Shown here: positions 1-5,906 of the stretch, piece after piece
Numbering within the stretch: the stretch's first letter is position 1
Layout of the letters: every line of letters starts with the position of its first letter
From: 38-11 sp927435965
GTDB taxonomy: Bacteria > Bacillota > Clostridia > Tissierellales > Dethiosulfatibacteraceae
Reading direction: 5' to 3'
Length of the DNA: 7,383 nt
NCBI GenBank assembly: GCA_927435965.1
Contig: CAKMKB010000168.1
Span: forward strand, 1 to 7,383
The notes under the pieces: generated by a model
Seen by the model: only the letters and a program-made list of their open reading frames with translations
Told to the model about the DNA's origin: nothing
Database searches by the model: none
Made by a program: the position numbers and the translations under genes

Positions 1-2
1 TT

Positions 3-1568
3 GGAATACTTGCTACTTACTCAGGCGTTGATATTCTAGGCGCCATAGCAAATACAAGAGAAATATCGATTATACTTGGTGGGCTGCTCGGAGGACCTTT
101 TGTTGGGACTGCAGGTGGACTGATAGCTGGCATTCATCGATACGTAATAGACCCTAATGGTGTTACTTCTCTACCTTGTGGTATTACTACAATCATAGGA
201 GGAGTTTTTTCAGGGTATCTATATAATAAGACTGAATTCAGAGAAAGATGGAAGTCTGGTATTCTAGCGGGTCTAACAATTGTATCACTCAATATGTTGC
301 TGGTTCTTCTCATGACAAAGCCATTTGAACTGGCTATTCAAATTGTTAAGACAATACTGATACCTATGGAACTGATTAATACCGTAGGAATCGTAGCGAT
401 TTTACTACTTACTGAAAATATTTTCAGGGATAAAGACGCCAGCGCTGCCAAACAAGCTGAAATAGCACTCGATATTGCTGATAAGACCCTGCCATATTTT
501 TTAAATCCAAGTAAAGAATCTTATGTTGAGATTTGCAGGATTATCAGTAAATATGCAGAGGCTGATGATGTATTGATTTCAAATAAAACCAAAGTAGTGT
601 CATCATCCAGACTTTTAACACAGGAGGAAAATGATACAGTCATCGATATCATTAAGAATGTGGAAGCTCTTCGTTCTGAAAAAGTGATTCAGATAAATGA
701 TCTAACAGAAAAGTACAATCAGTTCAAATATAAGAGTCTTGCAGCTTCTCCTATCTATGAAAACAATAAAATCATCGGATTTCTTCTTATACTTTTTAGC
801 CGCAATGAAAAACTAGCCTACAAAGAAGAGGTTCTTTTTCAAAGACTTTCAAGACTGATTTCCACTCAGTTTGAACTGGTCAAAATTCAGCAATTGAAAA
901 AAGAGGCTTCCAGATCTGAAATAAAGGCACTTCAAAACCAGATAAATCCACATTTTCTGTTTAATGCGCTCAACACCCTGATTTCTTTTGTCAGAATCAA
1001 ACCGGAAGAAGCTAGGGAACTTGTTGTGAATCTCTCAGATTTTTTGAGATACAACATAGAAAACTCGATGAAACTGATCAATATCAATGAAGAAATCAAA
1101 CATGTCCAATCTTATGTAAGTATTGAACAGGCTAGATTTGGTGAACGGGTTTCAGTTACATATGATATTGATGAATCTTTGGTGTGTAATATACCAGCAC
1201 TTTCTATTCAACCTCTAGTAGAAAACTCCATCAAACATGGTATGAATGTTAACACCCAGGCGGAGATTAACAGAAAAATCAAAATTAGGATTTCTGTTCA
1301 AAAAAAGGGTTTCGATACCGTGGAGGTAGTTGTTGAAGATGATGGTATTGGTATTTCCAGTGTCGTTATCAACAATCTATATTTAGATAAAATGAATGAA
1401 AAAAATATTGGTCTCTCAAATGTCCATAATAGACTGAAGCTGATTTATGGAGAAGGGCTGGATATTGTTAGACTTGATAAAGGCACTAGAATATCCTTTA
1501 ACTTAAAAGAAGATAGTGTAGATGAATATATTCTGTCAGGAGTCAAATATGAACTGTTTAATCATTGA
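3..1568 (+). CDS. LytS-type sensor histidine kinase, 5' end missing
   Basis: Membrane sensor kinase that phosphorylates the LytTR regulator encoded next. The frame is open from base 3, so the start lies upstream; 521 residues are present, and about 60 appear to be missing compared with usual LytS proteins. The visible N-terminal part belongs to the 5TM-5TMR_LYT sensor domain: an ANTRE motif, a GG-LLGGPFVG stretch, an AG-IHRY motif, and hydrophobic segments up to about residue 138. A GAF-like region covers about 150-295, then a short coiled linker. The His_kinase domain has the H-box NPHFLFNALN with the phospho-accepting His at 317. The HATPase domain shows an N-box (VENSIKHG, Asn 408), a G1 box DDGIGI (446-451) and a second glycine box NIGLSNVHNRL (from 468). 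An apparent ATG start at 294 is internal to the membrane domain and is not the real start. In related systems (BtsS, YpdA, Bacillus LytS) the signal is pyruvate; the ligand here is inferred. Confidence 0.95.
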   Translation, partial: GILATYSGVDILGAIANTREISIILGGLLGGPFVGTAGGLIAGIHRYVIDPNGVTSLPCGITTIIGGVFSGYLYNKTEFRERWKSGILAGLTIVSLNMLLVLLMTKPFELAIQIVKTILIPMELINTVGIVAILLLTENIFRDKDASAAKQAEIALDIADKTLPYFLNPSKESYVEICRIISKYAEADDVLISNKTKVVSSSRLLTQEENDTVIDIIKNVEALRSEKVIQINDLTEKYNQFKYKSLAASPIYENNKIIGFLLILFSRNEKLAYKEEVLFQRLSRLISTQFELVKIQQLKKEASRSEIKALQNQINPHFLFNALNTLISFVRIKPEEARELVVNLSDFLRYNIENSMKLININEEIKHVQSYVSIEQARFGERVSVTYDIDESLVCNIPALSIQPLVENSIKHGMNVNTQAEINRKIKIRISVQKKGFDTVEVVVEDDGIGISSVVINNLYLDKMNEKNIGLSNVHNRLKLIYGEGLDIVRLDKGTRISFNLKEDSVDEYILSGVKYELFNH

Positions 1569-2274
1569 CGATGAACGACCCTCAAGAGAGGAACTTAGAT
1601 TTTTTATTGAAAACCACTCTTCAATAGTAATTGCACAAGAGTTTGAGAATTCCATTCAAGCACTTAAGTATTTAAAGAATACCAATCAGGTGGATTTGGT
1701 CTTTTTGGATATTAACATGCCCAATCTGGACGGCATGGAACTAGCGAGGATAATCAGTGGTTTTAAGATCAAACCTGAAATAATTTTTGTAAGCGCTTAT
1801 AGAGAATATGCACATGATGCATTTGAGGTAGAGGCATTTGATTATTTGCTCAAGCCCTATGCCGCAGAAAGGATAATAAAACTCTTAATGAAGCTTGAGA
1901 ACAGATTCATGGTCAGTAAAGAGCATGGCAAATATCTCAATGATAGTAAGATTACCCTTACTAATGGAGAGAAAATTCTTGTGCTCAGAATGAATGAGAT
2001 TGCTTTCATAAAAGCTAATGAACGAAAGACAGAAGTTTTTTACAATAATAATGAAAAATTCAATGCAAATATTAAACTTTCAGAGCTTGAAGAAAAAATC
2101 AATTCTAAGAATTTTTTTAAGAGCCACAGATCCTATTATGTTAATCTAGATAAGATCAAAGAAATTGATATATGGTTTAACAATACATATTTGTTGACTA
2201 TGGAAAATACAAATGAAAAAGTGCCTGTCAGCAGGAGTTTTGTTCAGGAATTCAAAGAACTGATGAACATTTGA
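1549..2274 (+). CDS. LytTR-family response regulator
   Basis: DNA-binding response regulator of 241 residues, the partner of the upstream kinase. The receiver domain (about 2-118) has the acidic pocket D7-D8, the phosphorylation site D54 in FLDINMPNLDG, S82 and the conserved K102 in LLKPY. The C-terminal LytTR domain (about 134-241) has the family pattern of strands around FIKANERKTEVFY and the FFKSHRSYYVNLDKI motif. I chose ATG 1549 because a Shine-Dalgarno-like CAGGAG lies 6 bases upstream and the protein then begins MNCLIIDDE, as usual for this family; an in-frame ATG at 1522 would add nine residues with no ribosome site. The gene overlaps the kinase gene by 20 bases, so the two are translationally coupled. 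The likely target is the tandem repeat at 2289-2319 just downstream. Confidence 0.96.
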   Translation: MNCLIIDDERPSREELRFFIENHSSIVIAQEFENSIQALKYLKNTNQVDLVFLDINMPNLDGMELARIISGFKIKPEIIFVSAYREYAHDAFEVEAFDYLLKPYAAERIIKLLMKLENRFMVSKEHGKYLNDSKITLTNGEKILVLRMNEIAFIKANERKTEVFYNNNEKFNANIKLSELEEKINSKNFFKSHRSYYVNLDKIKEIDIWFNNTYLLTMENTNEKVPVSRSFVQEFKELMNI

Positions 2275-2288
2275 CCAGTTATTTTTAA

Positions 2289-2319
2289 TGTATTTCATGT
2301 ATAAATAACCGCATTTCAT
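2289..2319 (+). promoter_or_regulatory. Tandem LytTR (YpdB-like) binding site
   Basis: Two direct repeats, TGTATTTCAT (2289-2298) and CGCATTTCAT (2310-2319), are separated by exactly 11 bases, a 21-base period that puts both on the same face of the helix. The known E. coli YpdB site is GGCATTTCAT-N11-GGCATTTCAT, so the copies match it at 8 and 9 of 10 positions with the same spacing. The site lies just after the LytTR regulator gene and about 60 bases before the next start codon. I infer that the regulator binds here to activate the downstream transporter cluster. Binding itself is not shown by the sequence. Confidence 0.75.
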
Positions 2320-2351
2320 GCATTAATTATCTTTAATAGTTGAATCAGTGA

Positions 2352-2357
2352 TAGAAT
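2352..2357 (+). promoter_or_regulatory. Possible -10 box of an activator-dependent promoter
   Basis: TAGAAT is one base from the consensus TATAAT and lies 32 bases after the tandem LytTR site. No good -35 hexamer sits 16-18 bases upstream, as is common at promoters that need an activator. TTTAAT at 2332-2337 is an alternative -10, closer to the repeats. The choice between them is uncertain. Confidence 0.3.
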
Positions 2358-2379
2358 AAATATCGTGGAGGATAATTGA

Positions 2380-2877
2380 ATGACATATGAAACTTACCTG
2401 GAAAATGTTTCCGAAAAACTAAAGTATAATTTTGACTTCATTGAAATTCCTGAGTTCGAGGGCATCAAATTCAGTCTGGCAGCCAAATCAAATATTAGAA
2501 ACGAAAGATTCGTTGCAACAAAAGGAACAGTCATTTATGCCTATGAAAATAATGAATATTGTTTCATTAGAATAATGGATGATATAACCACAGAAGGGGT
2601 AGATGAGACTTTTAATGTTTTAAAAAAAGCCATGGATGATTTTGTAGTACCGAACGATGAACACATGTCTACCGTCTTCACAGGTATATTGCTAACGATG
2701 GGAAATGTGGATGCTGATCTTGAAGACATCATCAGGAGATTCAAATATCAAAAATCATATAAGTTCGGTTTTCACGGGTGGTCCTCCATAAGACTTGTAG
2801 TTGTTGAAATAACTTCCGGCAAAGTAATAACAAGCCGGGAAGCAAAAAAAATCAGCAAATTCTACAAGCCCTTTTAA
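2380..2877 (+). CDS. Conserved protein of unknown function next to the transporter
   Basis: Soluble protein of 165 residues with no signal peptide or membrane segment. I do not recognise a characterised function. From memory it resembles a small clostridial family of uncharacterised proteins (possibly DUF8052), but I cannot confirm that. Visible features are an N-terminal helix (TYETYLENVSEKL), a central mixed alpha/beta part with YAYENNEYCFIR (about 54-65), a NDEHMSTVFTG stretch (about 92-102), and a C-terminal FHGWSSIRLVVVEI strand followed by SREAKKISKFYKPF. The start at ATG 2380 is supported by GGAGG at 2367-2371, 8 bases upstream. It ends with tandem stops TAA-TAG. It is the first gene after the tandem LytTR site and lies 62 bases before the CstA-type gene, so it is probably co-regulated with the transporter. 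An accessory role in uptake or in use of the imported substrate is a guess. Confidence 0.85.
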   Translation: MTYETYLENVSEKLKYNFDFIEIPEFEGIKFSLAAKSNIRNERFVATKGTVIYAYENNEYCFIRIMDDITTEGVDETFNVLKKAMDDFVVPNDEHMSTVFTGILLTMGNVDADLEDIIRRFKYQKSYKFGFHGWSSIRLVVVEITSGKVITSREAKKISKFYKPF

Positions 2878-2890
2878 TAGTGAAATCATT

Positions 2891-2908
2891 GGGTATGGCC
2901 GCATACTC
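2891..2908 (+). other. Small hairpin before the transporter gene
   Basis: GGGTATG (2891-2897) and CATACTC (2902-2908) can form a 7-bp stem with one G-U pair around the loop GCCG. No run of T follows, so it does not look like an intrinsic terminator. It sits between the unknown gene and the strong ribosome site of the transporter gene. It could be an RNA processing or stability element, or mean nothing. Confidence 0.35.
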
Positions 2909-2939
2909 TTGATAATAAATTATTTAAGGAGGTATTAAA

Positions 2940-4547
2940 ATGGCATTAATTCTTATTCTAGTTGCAATCTTTGCTTTTATTATTGCTTATGTAACTTACG
3001 GATCCTGGCTTGCCAAGGAGTGGGGAGTCGACATTACAAGAAAAACACCAGCCCATACAATGACAGACGGGGTGGACTATGTTCCAGCAAAGGCACCTGT
3101 TTTACTCGGGCACCACTTTGCATCCATAGCTGGCGCTGGACCGATAGTTGGGCCTATAGCTGCATCTATGTTTGGCTGGTTGCCTGTATTCCTTTGGATT
3201 GTTTTGGGGTCCATTTTTGTAGGTGGAGTTCATGATTTTAGTTCTCTGTTCTCGTCAATAAGACATGAAGGAAAATCTATCGGACATGTCATTGAGAAGA
3301 ATATCGGAATGACAGGGAAAAAACTTTTCAATATTTTTGCCTGGTTGACACTTGCATTGGTAATTGCGGCATTTGCCAATATAGTCGTCAACACATTTGT
3401 AGCTGTTCCAGCTGTTGGAACAACTTCTATCCTGTTTATCATTTTAGCTGTAGGCTTTGGTTATGCGACCAACAGGTTAAACGTTCCTCTGGGAATAGCG
3501 ACAGTAGTTGGTGTTGCTCTTCTTATAGCTTGCATTTGGCTAGGACTGATATTCCCGATTGTATTGTCATTTAACGTTTGGTATCTAATAGTTCTTGCTT
3601 ATATTTTCATCGCATCAGTAGCACCGGTCTATATCCTACTTCAACCTAGAGATTATCTGAACTCATTTCTTCTGTATGCCATGATAATCGGAGCGGTTCT
3701 GGGGCTAATCTTATTCAGACCAGGCATTCAATTACCAGCGGTTACATCGTTTAATGTAAACGGTAGCTGGATGTTCCCAATCTTGTTTGTTACCGTAGCC
3801 TGTGGTGCTATATCAGGTTTCCACTCTTTGATTTCCTCAGGTACTTCTTCCAAACAACTTGACAAAGAAGGTGACGCTAAACTAATAGGATATGGATCAA
3901 TGTTGATTGAAGGTGTTCTAGCCGTTATAGCGCTTATTTCAGCAGCATATCTTGGTGCTGATAAGCTAGCAGAACTAATATCAGCTGGTGGACCTAATAA
4001 CGTATTTTCAGATGGCGTAGGCACGTTCATGGTTTCTTTTGGGGTTCCACATGCTGTAGGTAAATCTTTCGTAGCACTTGCAATATCGGCTTTTGCTCTA
4101 ACTTCTCTCGACTCAGGTACTAGAATAGGGCGATTTGTATTCCAAGAGTATTTTGAAAAAGAGATTAAGGCTGATATGTCTATACTGACGAATAAGTTCG
4201 TAGCAACTTTCATAACAGTCGGTGCTGGCGGACTATTAGGTGTAGCCGGTTGGTCAAAGGTATGGCCGGTATTTGGATCAGCCAATCAGCTTCTTGCTGC
4301 CATTGCACTGATGTCAGCTGCAGTTTGGTTGAAACATCAAGGCAAGAACATCAAAATGTTCACAATACCTATGGTATTCATGTTCACGGTCACAATGCTT
4401 GCGCTGATATTGCTAGTCAGAAATAACTTCATAGCTGCCAATTATCCATTGGTAATAATCGGATCAGCTCTACTAGTTCTTGCTCTTATACTTGCAAAAC
4501 AGGCATATGGTGAGTTAACAGCCAAAGCAAACGATAAAATAGCATAA
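2940..4547 (+). CDS. CstA/BtsT-family carbon starvation transporter
   Basis: Polytopic inner-membrane transporter of 535 residues in the CstA family, whose characterised members take up pyruvate (E. coli BtsT, CstA) or have been linked to peptide use. Family motifs are intact: DGVDYVP (43-49), LLGHHFASIAGAGPIVGP (55-72), GGVHDF (95-100), RHEGKSI (108-114), LQPRDYLN (234-241), CGAISGFHSLISSGTS (288-303), LTSLDSGTRIGR (387-398) and FGSANQLLA (445-453). Hydrophobic segments run through the whole protein, from about 2-20 to about 503-520. It is much shorter than the E. coli proteins (about 700 residues), as is usual for the short clostridial form. The start is clear: AAGGAGGT at 2926-2933, 6 bases before ATG. 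It follows a LytS/LytTR pair and a YpdB-like site, the arrangement known for pyruvate-responsive transporters, so pyruvate is the best substrate guess; peptides or amino acids remain possible. Confidence 0.95.
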   Translation: MALILILVAIFAFIIAYVTYGSWLAKEWGVDITRKTPAHTMTDGVDYVPAKAPVLLGHHFASIAGAGPIVGPIAASMFGWLPVFLWIVLGSIFVGGVHDFSSLFSSIRHEGKSIGHVIEKNIGMTGKKLFNIFAWLTLALVIAAFANIVVNTFVAVPAVGTTSILFIILAVGFGYATNRLNVPLGIATVVGVALLIACIWLGLIFPIVLSFNVWYLIVLAYIFIASVAPVYILLQPRDYLNSFLLYAMIIGAVLGLILFRPGIQLPAVTSFNVNGSWMFPILFVTVACGAISGFHSLISSGTSSKQLDKEGDAKLIGYGSMLIEGVLAVIALISAAYLGADKLAELISAGGPNNVFSDGVGTFMVSFGVPHAVGKSFVALAISAFALTSLDSGTRIGRFVFQEYFEKEIKADMSILTNKFVATFITVGAGGLLGVAGWSKVWPVFGSANQLLAAIALMSAAVWLKHQGKNIKMFTIPMVFMFTVTMLALILLVRNNFIAANYPLVIIGSALLVLALILAKQAYGELTAKANDKIA

Positions 4548-4568
4548 AAATATAAAGGTAGTGAATTT

Positions 4569-4856
4569 ATGAAAATTGTTATTACGGACAAGGCTAAGAA
4601 GTATCTGGGGAAAAAAGGCGAAAAGGTTTTTACTATTGATCTATTAATTGCTGGATGCTGTATAGAGATTGCAGAAACCATTGCTAAAATCGGACCACCA
4701 AGTAATGACCAGCATAAATTCGACGTATTAGAAGTTGATGGATTCACAGTTTATTGTCTAAGAGGTATTGATGCCATAGACGATTGTCTCACAGTCACCA
4801 TAAGCAAGTTTTTTGGCATTGAAGCTCTCGAAGTCAAAGGAATCAAACTGCTTTGA
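4569..4856 (+). CDS. CC/Se-motif HesB-like small protein (cysteine form)
   Basis: Small cytoplasmic protein of 95 residues. The start MKIVITDKAKKYLGKKG, the GCC motif near residue 30, the IGPP segment and the VDGFTVY and VKGIKLL strands fit the HesB-like CC/Se-motif family of anaerobic Firmicutes. In some members the second cysteine is selenocysteine encoded by UGA. Here the pair is C30-C31, read from TGC TGT at 4656-4661, so no selenocysteine is needed. The family's function is unknown; HesB/IscA relatives bind iron-sulfur clusters, but this protein lacks the C-terminal CxC of true IscA proteins. It starts 21 bases after the transporter stop codon, with a modest AAAGG ribosome site at 4554-4558, so it is probably in the same operon. 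The family assignment is from remembered pattern and not from a search. Confidence 0.8.
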   Translation: MKIVITDKAKKYLGKKGEKVFTIDLLIAGCCIEIAETIAKIGPPSNDQHKFDVLEVDGFTVYCLRGIDAIDDCLTVTISKFFGIEALEVKGIKLL

Positions 4857-4897
4857 TTATTCAAAAGATATATGAAAGACTTATCCAATAAAAATAA

Positions 4898-4903
4898 AGG
4901 GAG
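4898..4903 (+). promoter_or_regulatory. Ribosome binding site deciding the GTG 4911 start
   Basis: AGGGAG, 7 bases before GTG 4911, is a good Shine-Dalgarno site. It lies inside the longer reading frame that begins at ATG 4872, which has only AAAAG upstream. This favours the shorter ferritin-like protein. Confidence 0.7.
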
Positions 4904-4910
4904 TGATTTT

Positions 4911-5384
4911 GTGAATTTTGATGGTAAGCAAATCTTATCTACATTTGTAAAGATGGAAGAAGGCGTGACTAAATACTATGCGGAACTTGCAGATAATGCA
5001 CCTGACGAAAAATCTAAAGCCCTGTTTACGAGGTTATCACTCGAAGAAGAGAATCATCGAAAAATGTACGAGGCGTTGTTGGAAAAGCATCACGGTGATT
5101 TGGACAGAGAGTTTTCAGAGGAAGAGATTGAGTATACAAAATCTTTGATCGATGTAAACATAACTGGAAAACACAGCTTTGATAAAGACATGAAATTGAA
5201 GGATTCTTTGGAGCTTGCGGAGAAAATGGAAAAGGATGGCATATTGTTTGTCCATCAGATGATGTCCATGTATCCTGATATTGCTGAAAAAGAAATGAAG
5301 GTTATACTTAAGGAAGAGAAAAGGCATCTCCAAATGGTCAGAGAGAGAATGAACTTCGGACCAATCAGATCTCTGGGACTATAA
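4911..5384 (+). CDS. Rubrerythrin-like ferritin-family diiron protein
   Basis: Four-helix-bundle protein of 157 residues with a likely carboxylate-bridged diiron site, the type used by anaerobes for peroxide handling or iron chemistry. Two half-sites are visible. The first has Glu 16/17 with Tyr 23, then E46-x-x-H49 in EEENHRKMYE. The second has Glu 104/107 in ELAEKMEKDG, then E136-x-x-H139 in EEKRHLQMV. There is no rubredoxin domain (no CxxC pairs), so it is not a full rubrerythrin and would need another electron donor. I chose GTG 4911: AGGGAG at 4898-4903 lies 7 bases upstream, and the family helix begins right after. An in-frame ATG at 4872 would add 13 polar residues and has no good ribosome site. 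It follows the CC/Se gene by 54 bases with no visible terminator, so co-transcription is plausible. Confidence 0.85.
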   Translation: MNFDGKQILSTFVKMEEGVTKYYAELADNAPDEKSKALFTRLSLEEENHRKMYEALLEKHHGDLDREFSEEEIEYTKSLIDVNITGKHSFDKDMKLKDSLELAEKMEKDGILFVHQMMSMYPDIAEKEMKVILKEEKRHLQMVRERMNFGPIRSLGL

Positions 5385-5410
5385 TTAGCATTCTATAAAA
5401 AAAATCAAAA

Positions 5411-5426
5411 ATAATGCTTGCATTAT
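5411..5426. promoter_or_regulatory. 16-bp dyad over the csp -35 box (possible operator)
   Basis: ATAATGC-TT-GCATTAT is a perfect 7-bp inverted repeat around a 2-base centre. It covers the proposed -35 hexamer of the cold-shock gene (5418-5423). A dimeric repressor bound here would block RNA polymerase. The only support is symmetry and position; no regulator is identified. Confidence 0.4.
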
Positions 5427-5445
5427 ATTTTAGATAGTGTATACT
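5418..5445 (+). promoter_or_regulatory. Promoter of the cold-shock gene
   Basis: A weak -35 TTGCAT (5418-5423) and a good -10 TATACT (5440-5445, 5 of 6 consensus bases) are 16 bases apart. Transcription would start near 5452, giving a leader of about 125 nt before the ATG at 5578. Long leaders are typical of cspA-type genes. Confidence 0.6.
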
Positions 5446-5514
5446 TGAAAAGTAATCTAAATTGTATTAAAGAATGAATAAATGGAATTGAGAGTTTGAT
5501 CGTATTGATTAGCG

Positions 5515-5566
5515 CCAAGATTTTTATTTATGTCACTTCTTCAACAAATTAGAAATAAAATTTTGG
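5515..5566 (+). promoter_or_regulatory. Leader hairpin covering part of the csp ribosome site
   Basis: CCAAGA (5515-5520) and TTTTATTT (5522-5529) can pair with AAATAAAA (5553-5560) and TTTTGG (5561-5566). This gives 14 base pairs, including one G-U pair, with a single bulged T at 5521 and a 23-base loop. The last two G bases of the 3' arm are the first two of the Shine-Dalgarno GGAGG (5565-5569). The stem is almost all A-U, so its stability should change strongly with temperature or on binding of a cold-shock protein. I read the structure by eye and have not computed its energy. Confidence 0.5.
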
Positions 5567-5577
5567 AGGCAGTCAAT

Positions 5578-5775
5578 ATGAAAGGTACTGTTAAATGGTT
5601 CAACTCAGAAAAAGGATTCGGTTTTATTACTACGGAGGAAGGAACTGATGTGTTCGCACATTATTCACAAATTCAAAAAAGCGGATTTAAATCATTAAAC
5701 GAAGGCGAAGAAGTTAGCTTTGATGTGGTTAAAGGAAACAAAGGCCCACAAGCTGAAAACATCACTAGTCTATAA
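5578..5775 (+). CDS. csp: Cold-shock protein (CspA family)
   Basis: Single cold-shock-domain protein of 65 residues, the usual size for the family. It binds single-stranded nucleic acid and acts as an RNA chaperone. RNP1 is KGFGFI (12-17) and RNP2 is VFAHYS (25-30, commonly VFVHFS); W7 and F8 in VKWFN are the usual surface aromatics. The start at ATG 5578 follows GGAGG (5565-5569) by 8 bases. An in-frame ATG at 5530 would add 16 residues not found in the family and has no ribosome site, so it is part of the leader. The gene has its own promoter, a long leader and a strong terminator, so it is monocistronic. It ends with tandem stops TAA-TAG. Post-transcriptional control through the leader hairpin is likely. 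Confidence 0.97.
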   Translation: MKGTVKWFNSEKGFGFITTEEGTDVFAHYSQIQKSGFKSLNEGEEVSFDVVKGNKGPQAENITSL

Positions 5776-5788
5776 TAGTTGATTTGAG

Positions 5789-5819
5789 AGACCTGAATTA
5801 AAATTCAGGTCTTTTTTTT
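5789..5819 (+). terminator. Intrinsic terminator after the cold-shock gene
   Basis: AGACCTGAAT (5789-5798) pairs perfectly with ATTCAGGTCT (5803-5812) around the loop TAAA, followed by a run of eight T (5812-5819). It lies 13 bases after the csp stop codon and separates it from the carboxypeptidase gene. Confidence 0.93.
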
Positions 5820-5906
5820 ATTTAATTAAACTACAAAATGTGGTAATATGTATTCTGATATAAAAAACTTGCAATTAATATGAAAATGTTCAAGAAAGGA
5901 AACAAA

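Noticed and set aside
2258..2286. Possible terminator after the response regulator: AACTG and CAGTT followed by A and five T
   Set aside because: The stem is only 5 bp with a 13-base loop, overlaps the end of the gene, and the T run is short.
2332..2888. Similar 16-mers TTTAATAGTTGAATCA (2332) and TTTAATAGTGAAATCA (2873)
   Set aside because: The second copy contains the stop codons of the upstream gene, and in AT-rich DNA such a match is likely chance.
3728..4285. A 185-codon open frame on the minus strand inside the transporter gene
   Set aside because: It is antisense to strongly conserved CstA motifs, has no recognisable domain and is explained as a shadow of the coding strand.
4442..4747. 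A 101-codon minus-strand open frame across the transporter end and the CC/Se gene
   Set aside because: It overlaps two well-supported genes and has no family features.
5530..5577. N-terminal extension of the cold-shock protein from ATG 5530
   Set aside because: There is no ribosome site, the extra residues are foreign to the family, and ATG 5578 has GGAGG at the right distance.
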